From NCBI GenBank assembly GCA_023389195.1, contig JAEWET010000009.1, forward strand, positions 75,016-139,015: a stretch of 64,000 bases of DNA, read 5' to 3'. The position numbers and the translations under genes were made by a program. Every line of letters starts with the position of its first letter. Positions within the stretch are counted from its first letter, which is position 1. The DNA comes from Aliihoeflea sp023389195 (GTDB taxonomy: Bacteria; Pseudomonadota; Alphaproteobacteria; Rhizobiales; Rhizobiaceae). Below, piece by piece: positions 8,669-18,317 of this stretch. Below the pieces are notes generated by a model. That model did not search any database and was not told the DNA's origin. It saw only the letters and a list, made by a program, of their open reading frames with translations.

Positions 8669-9682
8669 CTAGGCCGCGATCAAATCCTCGAACTCGCGGC
8701 GCAGTGCAATCCTGTCGTCGTCACCACCATTTGCGATGGCCGCCATGGCGCCTGCCGCCCGCTTCTTCGCCTCTCCCGAAAGAACGGGCGCAGCGGCGGC
8801 GACCGGCGCCATTTCGTCCATCACGCCGTTGCAGTGAAGAACGACATCGCAGCCGGCGGCAAGCGACGCGCGGGTACGGGCGGCGAAATCCCCAGAAAGC
8901 GCCTTCATGGAGAGGTCGTCGCTCATCAGGAGGCCGTCGAAGCCGATCTCGCCGCGGATGAAGTCGCGAATCGCGCGCGGCGACGTCGTTGCCGGGTTCT
9001 CGGCGTCGATCGCGGTGTAGACGACGTGGGCCGTCATCGCGGCGGGCGCATCCTTCATCGCCTTGAAGGGCAGGAAATCATGATTGCGCAGCTCTTCCAG
9101 CGAGGCGTCGACGACGGGGAGCGCATGGTGGCTATCGGAGAAGGCGCGGCCGTGGCCGGGAATATGCTTGATGACGGGCATCACACCCCCCGCCAGAAGC
9201 CCGTCAGCCGCCGCTTTGCCGAGAACCGCGACGGCCTGCGGGTCACGCGAATAGGCGCGGTCGCCGATGACGTCATGCGAGCCTTCGATCGGAACGTCGA
9301 GCACGGGAAGGCAATCGGCGTTGATGCCGTATTGCATCAAGTCCAGTGCATGGAGGCGCGACATCAGCCAGGAGGCGCGGATGCCCGCCTGCGGGTCTGA
9401 CGCATGGATGCGGCCAAGGACATCGGCCGGAGGATAGTGACCCGCGAGTGGGGGGCGCAGGCGCTGGACCCGGCCGCCTTCCTGATCGATGAAAACCGCC
9501 GCTTCCTGGCGGCCGATGCAGTCACGCAGGTCGGCGACGAGATCGCGAATCTGCTCGGGCTCGGACAGGTTGCGCGCGAACAGGATGAACGCCCACGGCG
9601 CCTCGCCCTGGAAGAAGGCGCGCTCCTGCGGCGTCAGAACGGTGCCCGAGGCACCCAGGATAAGGGCTTTCGAATCGGTCAT
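8669..9682 (-). CDS. nagZ: Beta-N-acetylhexosaminidase (glycoside hydrolase family 3)
   Basis: 337 aa cytoplasmic glycosidase that removes GlcNAc from anhydro-muropeptides during peptidoglycan recycling. The catalytic loop KHIPGHGRAFSDSHHALP contains the His/Asp pair of NagZ, and the nucleophile region is FDGLLMSDDLSMKAL. No signal peptide is visible. It lies between the SPOR gene and scpA, in line with the cell-wall theme of this segment. NagZ can influence AmpC-type beta-lactamase induction in other bacteria; nothing in this window shows that link. Confidence 0.95.
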   Translation of the reverse strand: MTDSKALILGASGTVLTPQERAFFQGEAPWAFILFARNLSEPEQIRDLVADLRDCIGRQEAAVFIDQEGGRVQRLRPPLAGHYPPADVLGRIHASDPQAGIRASWLMSRLHALDLMQYGINADCLPVLDVPIEGSHDVIGDRAYSRDPQAVAVLGKAAADGLLAGGVMPVIKHIPGHGRAFSDSHHALPVVDASLEELRNHDFLPFKAMKDAPAAMTAHVVYTAIDAENPATTSPRAIRDFIRGEIGFDGLLMSDDLSMKALSGDFAARTRASLAAGCDVVLHCNGVMDEMAPVAAAAPVLSGEAKKRAAGAMAAIANGGDDDRIALRREFEDLIAA

Positions 9683-9763
9683 GTCTCAACCATGGCATGG
9701 AGTTTTCGGCCGTCAATCGGCCCTTGAAGCAGAAGGCCGGGCGATCGGCCCGGCCTTGGATGT

Positions 9764-12700
9764 CTATCGCGAGACGAAGCAGTTGCCGCCGGCGCCCTTG
9801 AAGCTTTCGCAAAGGCCGATGGCTTCGTCGCGCGTCGCGGCGGGAATGCGCACCCGGTAGAAGGTGCCCATGCCGTCGATGTCGGCCCGCACGATGTTGA
9901 CGCCCTTGCCTTCGAGGACCGAGCCGTAGCGGCGGGCGAGATCCTGATAGGCGCTCTGTGCGCCCTCGGCGGTCGGCTGAGAGGCGATCTGCATCGACCA
10001 TTCGCCGACGGCCGGCGCTGCGGATGCGCTTTGCGCGACGGGCGGCTGCGTCGAGGGTGCGGCAGCGGCGACCTGGACGGGAGCCGGCTGGGCGGCGGGA
10101 GCCGCCGATGCCTGCGGCCGAGAGGGGACCACGCCGACCGTGTCCGGCATGACCGGATCGTCGGCAAGGACTTCGCTTGGCGGCACGATGGTGCCGATCG
10201 GCTGCGCATCCTGCACCAGCGGAACGGCCGTCCCCTGCCCGGCTGCGGCAGCGATCGTCGTCGCCTCGAGTTCGGCGCGCGTCGCCGCGGCCGGAACCTC
10301 GTCGCGGGGGACGAGCGTGCCGTCGGGACGGACGACCATGGTGCGAACGCGGCGCGGTGCGATCTCGATGCTGTCTTCCTCGATGATGTCCTCGACGCTC
10401 CCGAGGCGCTCGTCGTTCTTGACCGAGGCGAGCATGTTCGTCGCTTCCGCTTCGTCGAGCATCGGAATCTCTTCCATGCCGACGAGGGGGAAATCGTTCA
10501 TCGGTTCGGAGGGCGTGACGGCCGCGCGGACATCCATCGGCTCCTCGGCGGACGTGACGAGTTGCTCCTGTCCGCCGCCGGGCACGCCCGTGGCGCCGGT
10601 TGCGCGCTGGTAGGCCTGGCTGTTCTGGTTGGGAACCGTCGCGCCGCCGCGATTTTCCGGTCGCACGCGAACCGGCTCGGAGTCGGCGCGGACGACGACG
10701 GGCGTGCCGTTGCCGATCGGGCCGCCGACGGCGAAATAGCCAAGACCGCCGATGATCGCGACCGCGGCGACACCGCCGAGAATGAAGTATTTGCGGCGCA
10801 GGCCATCCTTGGGTGCAGGCTGCTGGACCTCGAAATCGGCATCCGGATCGTCGTCGAAATCCACATCGCCGAATTCACCCGCGCCGGACTGCGTATTCTG
10901 TTCGGGCGTATAGGCGTAGTCGCCGTCAACGAAATAGCCCTGGAGCGGAACCTGTTCGGGGACAGCCGACGTGGCCGGGGTGGGCTGGGCCGCCGGGGTT
11001 TCGTCGTCCGTCGCAAGGCTGCCGAACGCCACGTCGAGCTCTGCTTCGAGGTCGTCGGGCGAAAACAGAGGCGTAACTTCCTCCTGCTCCGCGAGTTCGG
11101 GGATTTCCAGGTCGTCGACCATCGCTACCGGCTGGTCGTCGACGTCGACGGTCTCGATTTCCGGAGCGACCGGCCGATTGGCCCGCGCCATTCCAAAGAG
11201 AGGCGTTGCCGGCTGGGGCGCTTCCACCGGCCGCGACGAAGACGATTTGTCACCGCCGCCGAAGCGGGCCATGGCGGCAGGAGCAAGTGCGGCCAGCATG
11301 GCGAGCGGGCCGGTCTTTTTCGTCACGACCGGCTCGTGCTCGTTGGTCGCCGAAGTGGCATAGGCGGGGACCGGTGTTTCATCGAAGCTGTCCGTCGCCT
11401 CGGGCTCGAAGGCGCCTGGAACGTCTTCGTCCTGCCAGCCTTCGGTTTCCAGTTCGCTCAGATCGAACGTATCCGCCTCGGCGCCGTGCAATTCGGGTTC
11501 GTCGAACTCGAGGTCGAGAGCCAGATCGATTTCGTCAGTGGTGAAATCGAGATCGGGTTCGATCGTGGATTGCGCTTCGAGCGTTTCCGGCTGCTGCCAA
11601 TTCGGCGCAGCGTCCACGGCGGAAAGAGCCGGCGCGGGCTCGTCACCACCCAGAAGCGCGCTCAACTCGTCCTCGAGGCTCAGCGGCTCCGGTTCGCTCG
11701 CAACGGGCGCAGGTGCCGCCGCAATCTCAGCATGCTGTACAGGCGCGACAAAAGGCGAAACATGCGCTTGGGACGAAGTCGGCTCCGGCTCGATGTCGGC
11801 TCCAAGCCAGCTTTCGATATCGTTCAGAACGTCATCGTCATCGGCGATCTCGCGCCGCAACTGCGGCTCGAACGGCGAGGACAGTTCGGACGCTGTCGGG
11901 ATCGAAACGGATTCAACCGGGCCCTCGGTTCGCAAGTCGAGGGGCGCCCATGCAGGAGCCGGTTCCTCGTCGTGCGACAATTCGAGATTCTGGGCGTATT
12001 CGGACTGTTCTTCATGGTCGGCAGCGGGGCCGGCCTGCAAGACATCGTCATGCGAAAATGCCGGGGCTTCATTCGATGCCTCCGGCTCATCGAAGATCGG
12101 ATGATCGTCCTGCGCCAGTACGTCGTCGTGCGAGACGTAGTCGGAAGTGTCCACATCCACCGGCGTCGAGGCGAAGACTTCGTCGGATGGCCAGGAAACT
12201 GTGTGGCCAATGACCGGCTCGTCCGCATCGGCGGGCTCTTCGGAGGCGATTTCCAGATCGGGATCGAAATCGAAATCGTCGTCGGAGAAGGCTTCCAGCT
12301 CCGGTTCGGCCGCCGCGAAGTGCGGTGCGGCCGGCTCCGGAAAGGGGTCGCGATCGTCGTTCATCTCGTCAAAGGAAATCGGATCGGCAACAAGCTGCTG
12401 GGTGCCGCCGAATTCGACTTCAGGTTCACCCGCCAGGTCGAAATCCGCGAAGGCGCGGTCGAAATCGTCGGCTTCGGGCTCTTCGACCGCAACGTCTTCC
12501 GCGAGCTCGGGAACAGAGGCGAACAGCGCATGGGAGCGCGCGTCGAAGTCCTCCGGGACGTCTTCCTCTGCCTCGAACGAAGCGATGGGTTCGGCAGCCG
12601 CGTCGGCCGCCGACAGGGGCAGATGCGGTCCCTCGTCCGACATGTCGAGCTCGAATGCCATATCGAGATCGTCCAGTGCGGAGGGGGCGACGGGCTCATC

Positions 12701-13030
12701 AAGCTGCGAGTGGTCGAACTCGGGCTCATCGAAATGCGGTTCATCGAATGCGTGCGCCTCGATCGCCGGTTCGGCTTCGGTGGGCTCCGGCTCGTATTCG
12801 GGTTCGCGCGACCAGTGATCCGCAACCGTCGTTGCGACCGGAGCCTGATCCGGCTCGTCGAAATCGCCCAGCAGCTCGCGCTCCAGATCGATATCGAAGC
12901 TTTCATTGGCCGCGAAGGCCGGCTCCTGCGCAGCGGGGCGCGGCGCGTCGGCCATGCGCATCAGCTCGGCAAAGGGGTCATTGTCCAGAAAACCGGACTC
13001 GTCGGGGCGCTTGAAAGGATTGTCTGCCAT
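9764..13030 (-). CDS. Large acidic membrane-anchored SPOR-domain protein
   Basis: 1088 aa. Residues 1 to about 740 are cytoplasmic, very rich in Asp, Glu, Ala and Pro, and of low complexity (for example repeated FDEPE and DDLD-like stretches). One membrane helix at about 747-768 (YFILGGVAAVAIIGGLGYF) is followed by a Pro/Ala-rich periplasmic linker and a C-terminal SPOR domain at about 1008-1088 (EWSMQIASQPTAEGAQ to GGNCFVSR). SPOR domains bind denuded glycan strands at division sites, so a septal role is likely. The N-terminal domain is far longer than in E. coli FtsN (319 aa) or DedD. It lies between argS and nagZ, the common rhizobial position. Confidence 0.85.
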   Translation of the reverse strand: MADNPFKRPDESGFLDNDPFAELMRMADAPRPAAQEPAFAANESFDIDLERELLGDFDEPDQAPVATTVADHWSREPEYEPEPTEAEPAIEAHAFDEPHFDEPEFDHSQLDEPVAPSALDDLDMAFELDMSDEGPHLPLSAADAAAEPIASFEAEEDVPEDFDARSHALFASVPELAEDVAVEEPEADDFDRAFADFDLAGEPEVEFGGTQQLVADPISFDEMNDDRDPFPEPAAPHFAAAEPELEAFSDDDFDFDPDLEIASEEPADADEPVIGHTVSWPSDEVFASTPVDVDTSDYVSHDDVLAQDDHPIFDEPEASNEAPAFSHDDVLQAGPAADHEEQSEYAQNLELSHDEEPAPAWAPLDLRTEGPVESVSIPTASELSSPFEPQLRREIADDDDVLNDIESWLGADIEPEPTSSQAHVSPFVAPVQHAEIAAAPAPVASEPEPLSLEDELSALLGGDEPAPALSAVDAAPNWQQPETLEAQSTIEPDLDFTTDEIDLALDLEFDEPELHGAEADTFDLSELETEGWQDEDVPGAFEPEATDSFDETPVPAYATSATNEHEPVVTKKTGPLAMLAALAPAAMARFGGGDKSSSSRPVEAPQPATPLFGMARANRPVAPEIETVDVDDQPVAMVDDLEIPELAEQEEVTPLFSPDDLEAELDVAFGSLATDDETPAAQPTPATSAVPEQVPLQGYFVDGDYAYTPEQNTQSGAGEFGDVDFDDDPDADFEVQQPAPKDGLRRKYFILGGVAAVAIIGGLGYFAVGGPIGNGTPVVVRADSEPVRVRPENRGGATVPNQNSQAYQRATGATGVPGGGQEQLVTSAEEPMDVRAAVTPSEPMNDFPLVGMEEIPMLDEAEATNMLASVKNDERLGSVEDIIEEDSIEIAPRRVRTMVVRPDGTLVPRDEVPAAATRAELEATTIAAAAGQGTAVPLVQDAQPIGTIVPPSEVLADDPVMPDTVGVVPSRPQASAAPAAQPAPVQVAAAAPSTQPPVAQSASAAPAVGEWSMQIASQPTAEGAQSAYQDLARRYGSVLEGKGVNIVRADIDGMGTFYRVRIPAATRDEAIGLCESFKGAGGNCFVSR

Positions 13031-13135
13031 GCTATTTCCCGCACTCGCACTCGGTCGGACGCCGGCGACGTCTCAATGGATCTTGGCCGCTACCAAGGCA
13101 ATGTGGGCAAAAGGTGACACTTTCCCTTGAGGCAA

Positions 13136-14890
13136 TCAGCGCATTTCGGACGGAGCATCCGCCCCGACCAGCGCGAGCCCCGACGAAAGAACGTTGGACA
13201 CCGCCTGCACCATTCCCAGCCTGGCACGTGTCAATTCTGGGTCGTTAACCTTAATAAAGCGTAAGTCATTGTTGTCCGTGCCCCGGTTCCAATGGCTGTG
13301 AAGCGCGCTGGCAAGGTCATAGAGATAGAATGCCAGCCGGTGCGGCTCCTGGGCAAAGGCCGCCGATTCGATCAGGCGTGGATATTCGACGAGCTTGCGG
13401 ATGAGGGCCAGTTCGCCCTCGTCGGTCAGGCGATGGGCGGCCGCCTTCATCGCGGCCTCGTCGATCCAGTCCGTGCCGAGCTGTTCCTTGGCCTGGCGGA
13501 ACACCGAATGGCAGCGCGCCGAGGCGTACTGCACGTAGAAGACCGGATTGTCCTTCGATTGCTCGGTGACCTTGGCGAAGTCGAAGTCCAGCGGTTCGGA
13601 GTTCTTGCGGTAGAGCATCATGAAGCGGATGGCGTCGCGGCCGACCTCGTCGACGACGTCGCGCAGGGTGACGAACTCCCCTGCCCGCTTCGACATGCGC
13701 ACCGGCTCGCCGTCGCGGAAGAGCTTGACGAGCTGGCACAGCAGGACGGTGACTTCCAGCTTGTCGCCGGCCAGCGCCTTGGCGAGCGCTTCCAGCCGCT
13801 TGACGTAGCCGCCATGGTCCGCGCCGAGGATGAAGACGAGTTCCTCGAAGCCGCGCTGGTACTTGTCCTTCATGTAGGCAACGTCAGCGGCGAAATAGGT
13901 GAACTGGCCGTCCGACTTCATCAGCGGACGGTCGATGTCGTCGCCGACGCCGGTGGATTTGAACAGGGTCTGCTCGCGGTCTTCCCAATCGTCGGGCAAC
14001 TGGCCCTTCGGCGGCGGCAGCTTGCCCTTGTAGACGTGGCCCTTGAGGGTCAGGTCGTTGATCGCCGACAGGATCGCGCCGCCATTCGCGCCATGCAGGC
14101 TGCGTTCGGAGAAGAAGACGTCGTGGTGGACGTTGAGCGCGGCGAGGTCCTCGCGGATCATCGCCATCATGGCGTCGATCGTGCGGTCCTTGACGATGGC
14201 GAGCGCTTCTTCGGACGGCATTTCGAGGAGTTTGTGGCCGAATTCCCTGGCCAGCGCCTGGCCGACCGGCACGAGATAGTCGCCCGGATAGAGGCCTGCC
14301 GGGATTTCGCCGATGCGCTCGCCGAGCGCCTCGCGATAGCGCACCATCGCCGACTGGGCGAGCACGTCGATCTGCGCGCCGGCATCGTTGATGTAGTATT
14401 CCTTGGTGACGTCATGGCCGGCAAAGGCGAGCAGATTGGCGAGCGCATCGCCGACGACGGCGCCGCGGCAATGGCCGACATGCATCGGGCCGGTGGGGTT
14501 TGCCGAGACGTATTCGACATTGACCTTGCGGCCGGCGCCGAGGCTGGACCGCCCGTAATCGGTGCCGGCGTCCAGGACCTCACCGAGGCGGGCCTGCCAG
14601 AAGGTGTCGTTCAGGCGCAGATTGACGAAGCCGGGGCCGGCGACATCGACCGCGGCCACGTCCGGGTCGGCCTTCAGCGCTTCGGCGAGGCGTTCGGCGA
14701 GCGCGCGGGGGTTGGTCTTCGCAGGCTTGGCCAGCACCATCGCGGCGTTGGTCGCGAGGTCGCCGTGGCTCGGATCGCGCGGCGGTTCGACGGTCACGCG
14801 CGAAAGATCGACCGTGCCCGTCTCCGTCTGCAGGTCGAAGCTCTGCACGATCTTTTCGATCCGTGCGTTGAATTCGGCGAAGATGTTCAT
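13136..14890 (-). CDS. argS: Arginyl-tRNA synthetase
   Basis: 584 aa class I synthetase. The HIGH motif appears as SANPTGPMHVGHCRGA near residue 130, and the KMSKS-like motif as PVRMSKRAGEFVTL. The N-terminal additional domain and C-terminal DALR anticodon-binding domain (ASALHSHWNRG) are both present. Downstream of dgt by 60 bp on the same strand. Confidence 0.97.
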   Translation of the reverse strand: MNIFAEFNARIEKIVQSFDLQTETGTVDLSRVTVEPPRDPSHGDLATNAAMVLAKPAKTNPRALAERLAEALKADPDVAAVDVAGPGFVNLRLNDTFWQARLGEVLDAGTDYGRSSLGAGRKVNVEYVSANPTGPMHVGHCRGAVVGDALANLLAFAGHDVTKEYYINDAGAQIDVLAQSAMVRYREALGERIGEIPAGLYPGDYLVPVGQALAREFGHKLLEMPSEEALAIVKDRTIDAMMAMIREDLAALNVHHDVFFSERSLHGANGGAILSAINDLTLKGHVYKGKLPPPKGQLPDDWEDREQTLFKSTGVGDDIDRPLMKSDGQFTYFAADVAYMKDKYQRGFEELVFILGADHGGYVKRLEALAKALAGDKLEVTVLLCQLVKLFRDGEPVRMSKRAGEFVTLRDVVDEVGRDAIRFMMLYRKNSEPLDFDFAKVTEQSKDNPVFYVQYASARCHSVFRQAKEQLGTDWIDEAAMKAAAHRLTDEGELALIRKLVEYPRLIESAAFAQEPHRLAFYLYDLASALHSHWNRGTDNNDLRFIKVNDPELTRARLGMVQAVSNVLSSGLALVGADAPSEMR

Positions 14891-14950
14891 CGATGGCCAA
14901 TCTCGTCAGATGAATTCCGCGGCGCGAGGCCCGCGCGCGATGGCGCGGCC

Positions 14951-16135
14951 CTAGCCCAAATCCGGGGTGTGGTCAAACAGGCGGCGGTGTTCGCGCAGCG
15001 CGTAGGTGTCGGTCATGCCAGCGAGGAAATCGCCGACATGGCGGGCGCGTGCAGCTACGTCGAGCAGCGCGCGCGGGTCGCGCCAGTCGTCCGGCAAGGC
15101 AGTGTCGTCGGCCATGTAGCGATCGAACAGGTCGCGGACGATGGCGTCGGCGGAGGCGCGTACGCGCATCACTTGAGGATGACGATACAAGTGGCCGTAA
15201 AGGAACGATTTCAATTCCGCTTCGGCGCGTCGCATCGGTTCGGAGAAGGTCACGAGCGTCGTGCCTGCGGCATGCACGTCGGAGGCGGATCGGGGCGCGA
15301 GGCGCTCGATCCTGGCGCTTGCGGTTGCGATCACGTCCTCGACCATCAAGGTGATCTGGCGCCGCATCAGTTCGTGGGCGGTGCGGACGGGGTCGAGAGC
15401 GGGGTACTGCCTGCGCACGCCGGCGAGGATTCCGGCGCAGAGCGGCACCTCTTCCAGCATGTCGAGCGAGATCAGCCCGGCACGCAGGCCGTCGTCGATG
15501 TCGTGCGTGTCGTAGGCAATGTCGTCGGCGATGGCGGCCGCCTGTGCTTCGAGGCCGGCGTGTCGGTCGAGTTCGAGGTCGTGGCGTCGGTTGTATTCGG
15601 CGATGGCGGGCGGAATGTCGCCGGTCAGCGGACCGTTGTGCTTGACGAGGCCTTCCAGCGTTTCCCACGACAGGTTGAGGCCGTCGAAATCGGCGTAGCG
15701 GCGCTCGAGTTCGGTGACGATGCGCAGCGACTGCGCATTGTGGTCGAAGCCGCCCCAGGGCCGCATCTTCTCGTCGAGTGCGTCTTCGCCTGTATGGCCG
15801 AAGGGCGTGTGGCCGAAATCGTGGACGAGCGCGACGGCTTCGGCCAAGTCTTCGTCGAGGCGCAGCGCGCGGGCCAAAGCGCGGGCGATCTGCGCGACTT
15901 CGATCGAATGGGTCAGGCGCGTGCGGAAATGGTCGCCCTCATGGGCAATGAAGACCTGCGTCTTGTGCTTGAGACGGCGAAAGGCGGTGGAGTGGATGAT
16001 GCGGTCGCGGTCGCGCTGAAACGGGGTGCGCGTCGCGCTTTCCGGCTCGGGGACGAGGCGGCCGCGCGTTTGCGCCGGGTCGCTCGCATAGGCTGCGCGC
16101 GGCCGGTAGCCGAAACCGATCTCGGTCGTGTTCAC
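14951..16135 (-). CDS. dgt: dGTPase-like HD-domain triphosphohydrolase
   Basis: 394 aa HD-superfamily enzyme expected to hydrolyse dNTPs to nucleosides and triphosphate. The HD motifs are LTHSIEVAQIARALA and LVHDFGHTPFGHTGEDAL, with the third metal region EAQAAAIADDIAYDTHDIDDG. The start is GTG (16135). It is divergent from erpA with about 83 bp between the starts, so the two promoters must share that gap. Length matches the shorter alphaproteobacterial type (about 400 aa) rather than E. coli Dgt (505 aa). Confidence 0.92.
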   Translation of the reverse strand: MNTTEIGFGYRPRAAYASDPAQTRGRLVPEPESATRTPFQRDRDRIIHSTAFRRLKHKTQVFIAHEGDHFRTRLTHSIEVAQIARALARALRLDEDLAEAVALVHDFGHTPFGHTGEDALDEKMRPWGGFDHNAQSLRIVTELERRYADFDGLNLSWETLEGLVKHNGPLTGDIPPAIAEYNRRHDLELDRHAGLEAQAAAIADDIAYDTHDIDDGLRAGLISLDMLEEVPLCAGILAGVRRQYPALDPVRTAHELMRRQITLMVEDVIATASARIERLAPRSASDVHAAGTTLVTFSEPMRRAEAELKSFLYGHLYRHPQVMRVRASADAIVRDLFDRYMADDTALPDDWRDPRALLDVAARARHVGDFLAGMTDTYALREHRRLFDHTPDLG

Positions 16136-16218
16136 CTTGCCGTCACCCGTTGCCGCTTCGTTGACTTGTCCCCGCCGGCTTCATACCTATGGTGCGAATG
16201 CGAACGCAAGGTGACGCC

Positions 16219-16569
16219 ATGGGCATGGACGCCAAGACCGACATGAAATCCGTCGAAGTGAGCGATGCGGCGATCGCTCGCGTGGCGGCCATCCTGCGCG
16301 ACGAGCCGGGCAAGACCGCGCTGCGCGTCGCGGTCGAAGGCGGCGGCTGCTCGGGCTTTTCCTACACGTTCGATCTGGTCGACAGCCAGAACGACGACGA
16401 TGTCGTCATCGAACGCGACGGCGGCAAGGTGCTGATCGACGAGATCTCGCTCGTCTATATGGGCGGATCGGTGATCGATTTCGTCGACGATCTGATGGGC
16501 CAGTCCTTCCAGATCCGCAATCCGAACGCCGTCGCTTCCTGCGGGTGCGGCACGAGCTTTGCCATCTGA
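16219..16569 (+). CDS. erpA: A-type iron-sulfur carrier protein (ErpA/IscA family)
   Basis: 116 aa. The three cluster-binding cysteines are visible: one in VEGGGCSGFSYTF and two in SCGCGTSFAI. An ATG 30 nt upstream (16189) is possible, but AAGGTGAC precedes the ATG at 16219 at normal distance and gives the family-typical length. The stop is immediately followed by the xth ATG with no gap, so translation of the two is coupled. It delivers 4Fe-4S/2Fe-2S clusters to apoproteins. Whether it corresponds to ErpA or IscA cannot be fixed from sequence alone. Confidence 0.9.
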   Translation: MGMDAKTDMKSVEVSDAAIARVAAILRDEPGKTALRVAVEGGGCSGFSYTFDLVDSQNDDDVVIERDGGKVLIDEISLVYMGGSVIDFVDDLMGQSFQIRNPNAVASCGCGTSFAI

Positions 16570-17370
16570 ATGAAGATCGCGACCTGGAACATCAACGGCG
16601 TCAAGGCGCGGATCGACAACCTGTTGCACTGGCTGGGTGAGAGCCAGCCCGACATCGCCTGCCTGCAGGAGATCAAGTCGGTCGACGAGAATTTCCCGCG
16701 GCTGGAGATCGAGGCGCTCGGCTATCATGTCGAGACGCATGGCCAGAAGGGTTTCAACGGCGTCGCGCTCCTTTCCAAGCTGCGCTTCGACGAGGTCAAT
16801 CGTGGCCTTGCCGGCGACGATGAAGATGTGCAGGCGCGATTCATCGAGGGCGTGTTTTCGACCGACCGCGGCGCGCTGCGTGTCGTCTCGCTCTACCTGC
16901 CGAACGGAAACCCGGTCGGCACCGAGAAATTCCCCTACAAGCTCGGGTGGATGGAACGGCTCGAACGCTGGGCGCAGGCGCGACTGGCGATCGAGGAGCC
17001 GCTGGTTCTGGCCGGCGACTACAATGTCATCCCTGAGCCTTTCGATGCACGTCATCCGGAAAACTGGCTGGGCGACGCGCTTTTCCAGCCCGAGTCCCGT
17101 CAGGCGTTCCGGCGTCTGGAGAATCTGGGCTTCATCGACGCCTTTCGGGCCGTTTCCGATGCGCGGGATGCCTATTCCTTCTGGGACTATCAGGCGGGCG
17201 CCTGGCAGAAGAACAACGGCATCCGCATCGATTTCCAGATGCTTTCGCCCGAGGCCGCGGCGCGGCTACGCTCGTCCGATATCGAAAAGCACGTCCGGGC
17301 ATGGGAAAAGCCGTCGGACCATGTGCCGGTGGTTATCGATCTCGACATGGACCTGGCCCGCGCCGCGTGA
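16570..17370 (+). CDS. xth: Exodeoxyribonuclease III
   Basis: 266 aa Mg-dependent AP endonuclease / 3'-5' exonuclease of base excision repair. Motifs: MKIATWNINGVKAR at the start, CLQEIKSVDENFP with the metal-binding Glu, LAGDYNVIPEPFD, and the C-terminal SDHVPVVIDL with the catalytic Asp-His. It starts at the base after the erpA stop. Full length for the XthA family. Confidence 0.96.
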   Translation: MKIATWNINGVKARIDNLLHWLGESQPDIACLQEIKSVDENFPRLEIEALGYHVETHGQKGFNGVALLSKLRFDEVNRGLAGDDEDVQARFIEGVFSTDRGALRVVSLYLPNGNPVGTEKFPYKLGWMERLERWAQARLAIEEPLVLAGDYNVIPEPFDARHPENWLGDALFQPESRQAFRRLENLGFIDAFRAVSDARDAYSFWDYQAGAWQKNNGIRIDFQMLSPEAAARLRSSDIEKHVRAWEKPSDHVPVVIDLDMDLARAA

Positions 17371-17407
17371 CGTGACGCAGCGTCATGTCTCGTGCTATGA
17401 TCGAGAC

Positions 17408-17695
17408 ATGTTCGAGACCCTGCTCATTGCAGCGATGACTGTCGGTGCTGCAGCCGAACCGACTGTTTCTGCCGGTCCCACATGCCACGCGAACGGGCTG
17501 GTTTTCGGTCAGGGCCAAGTCGTCTGCCTCGACATCCCCTGCGCCCCGCAACTGGCGCGTTGCGGCATGGTTCTCAACAATTCGGCCTGGATCAAGATTC
17601 AGGATGGGTGCGTTGTCAGCAGCCAGGAGCGTCCCGGTCCTGCAATCAAGGGGTTGGCCCCGAATTTCGCAGAGGCGAAACGACACCAAAAGTGA
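17408..17695 (+). CDS. Small secreted cysteine-containing hypothetical protein
   Basis: 95 aa. A short hydrophobic N-terminus (MFETLLIAAMTVGAAA) looks like a signal peptide. The mature part has five cysteines (CHANG, VVCLD, PCAP, RCGM, GCVV), suggesting two disulfides in the periplasm. There is no family I can name and no clear Shine-Dalgarno before the ATG. It begins 37 bp after xth and could be cotranscribed with it. Codon third positions are GC-rich in this frame, supporting a real gene. Confidence 0.6.
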   Translation: MFETLLIAAMTVGAAAEPTVSAGPTCHANGLVFGQGQVVCLDIPCAPQLARCGMVLNNSAWIKIQDGCVVSSQERPGPAIKGLAPNFAEAKRHQK

Positions 17696-17788
17696 TCGTG
17701 CAGCCCCCTGCTTCGCAAGTCGCCTCTTGCCCTTCTGCGACCAACATTTGATAGTCGGCCGCAATTGTCCCCCGTTCGGAAGACTTCG

Positions 17789-18224
17789 ATGAGGCAATCG
17801 AATCGCGACGTGACCACGTGGGTGGCCGATCTGCAGACGCCTCCGGGCAAGTCGCTTTCGCTGCTGGGCCTCCACAGCAACGCCGGCACGAGCGAAAGCT
17901 ACCGCGTCTGCCGCGCAGCGCTTCAGACGGCGGTGTTTTCCGAATTGACCATTTCGATCCTCTGCCATCCCGACGGCGTCGTCTATCCGTGCCCCGATGG
18001 CTTGGAAGAAAGCGTCCTCGATGCCCAAGTTCCGCGAAAGCCGGTTGTCGGGAATGCCGCTCGACACACTGATCGAGAATGCCTTGGCCCTGCTGATCAA
18101 CGAACCATCGGACGAGGCAAGGCGACAATTGCAGGCCCTGCGCCTGAAGCTGGCACGCGGGTTGGCGGCGGTCGATGACCGGCTCGGCAGATTGGGCGAG
18201 TGTGGCGGGATCGTTTCCCACTAA
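17789..18224 (+). pseudogene. Hypothetical gene, apparently frameshifted near 17990-18015
   Basis: Two overlapping plus-strand reading frames each show strong GC bias at the third codon position for half of the interval. From ATG 17789 the frame reads MRQSNRDVTTWVADLQTPPG and stays gene-like to about CHPDGVVYPCPDG near 17999. From there the bias moves to the +1 frame, which continues as MPKFRESRLSGMPLDTLIE to a TAA at 18224. One inserted base would join them into a single 144-residue protein with a helical C-terminal half. It may be a real frameshift, a sequencing error, or two overlapping genes. Function unknown. Confidence 0.45.
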
Positions 18225-18317
18225 GCGGGATGAGCCTGGATTGCTGCATGCAGCAGGATGCGTGCGCGGAAAATCCGGCCGTTTTCGGCCTTGATCGCAT
18301 TAACGGCGGAGGAAATC

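Noticed and set aside
10031..13117. 1028-codon plus-strand open frame opposite the SPOR gene
   Set aside because: The minus strand encodes a membrane helix and a C-terminal SPOR domain; the opposite frame is rich in Arg/Gly with no recognisable domain.
13292..16246. 984-codon plus-strand open frame opposite argS and dgt
   Set aside because: It is antisense to two genes with clear catalytic motifs, has no ribosome-binding site and reads as low-complexity shadow of GC3-biased codons.
17333..18100. 255-codon minus-strand open frame opposite the frameshifted hypothetical gene
   Set aside because: Third-position GC bias over 17790-17990 fits the plus-strand frame, not this one, and it also covers the secreted-protein gene.
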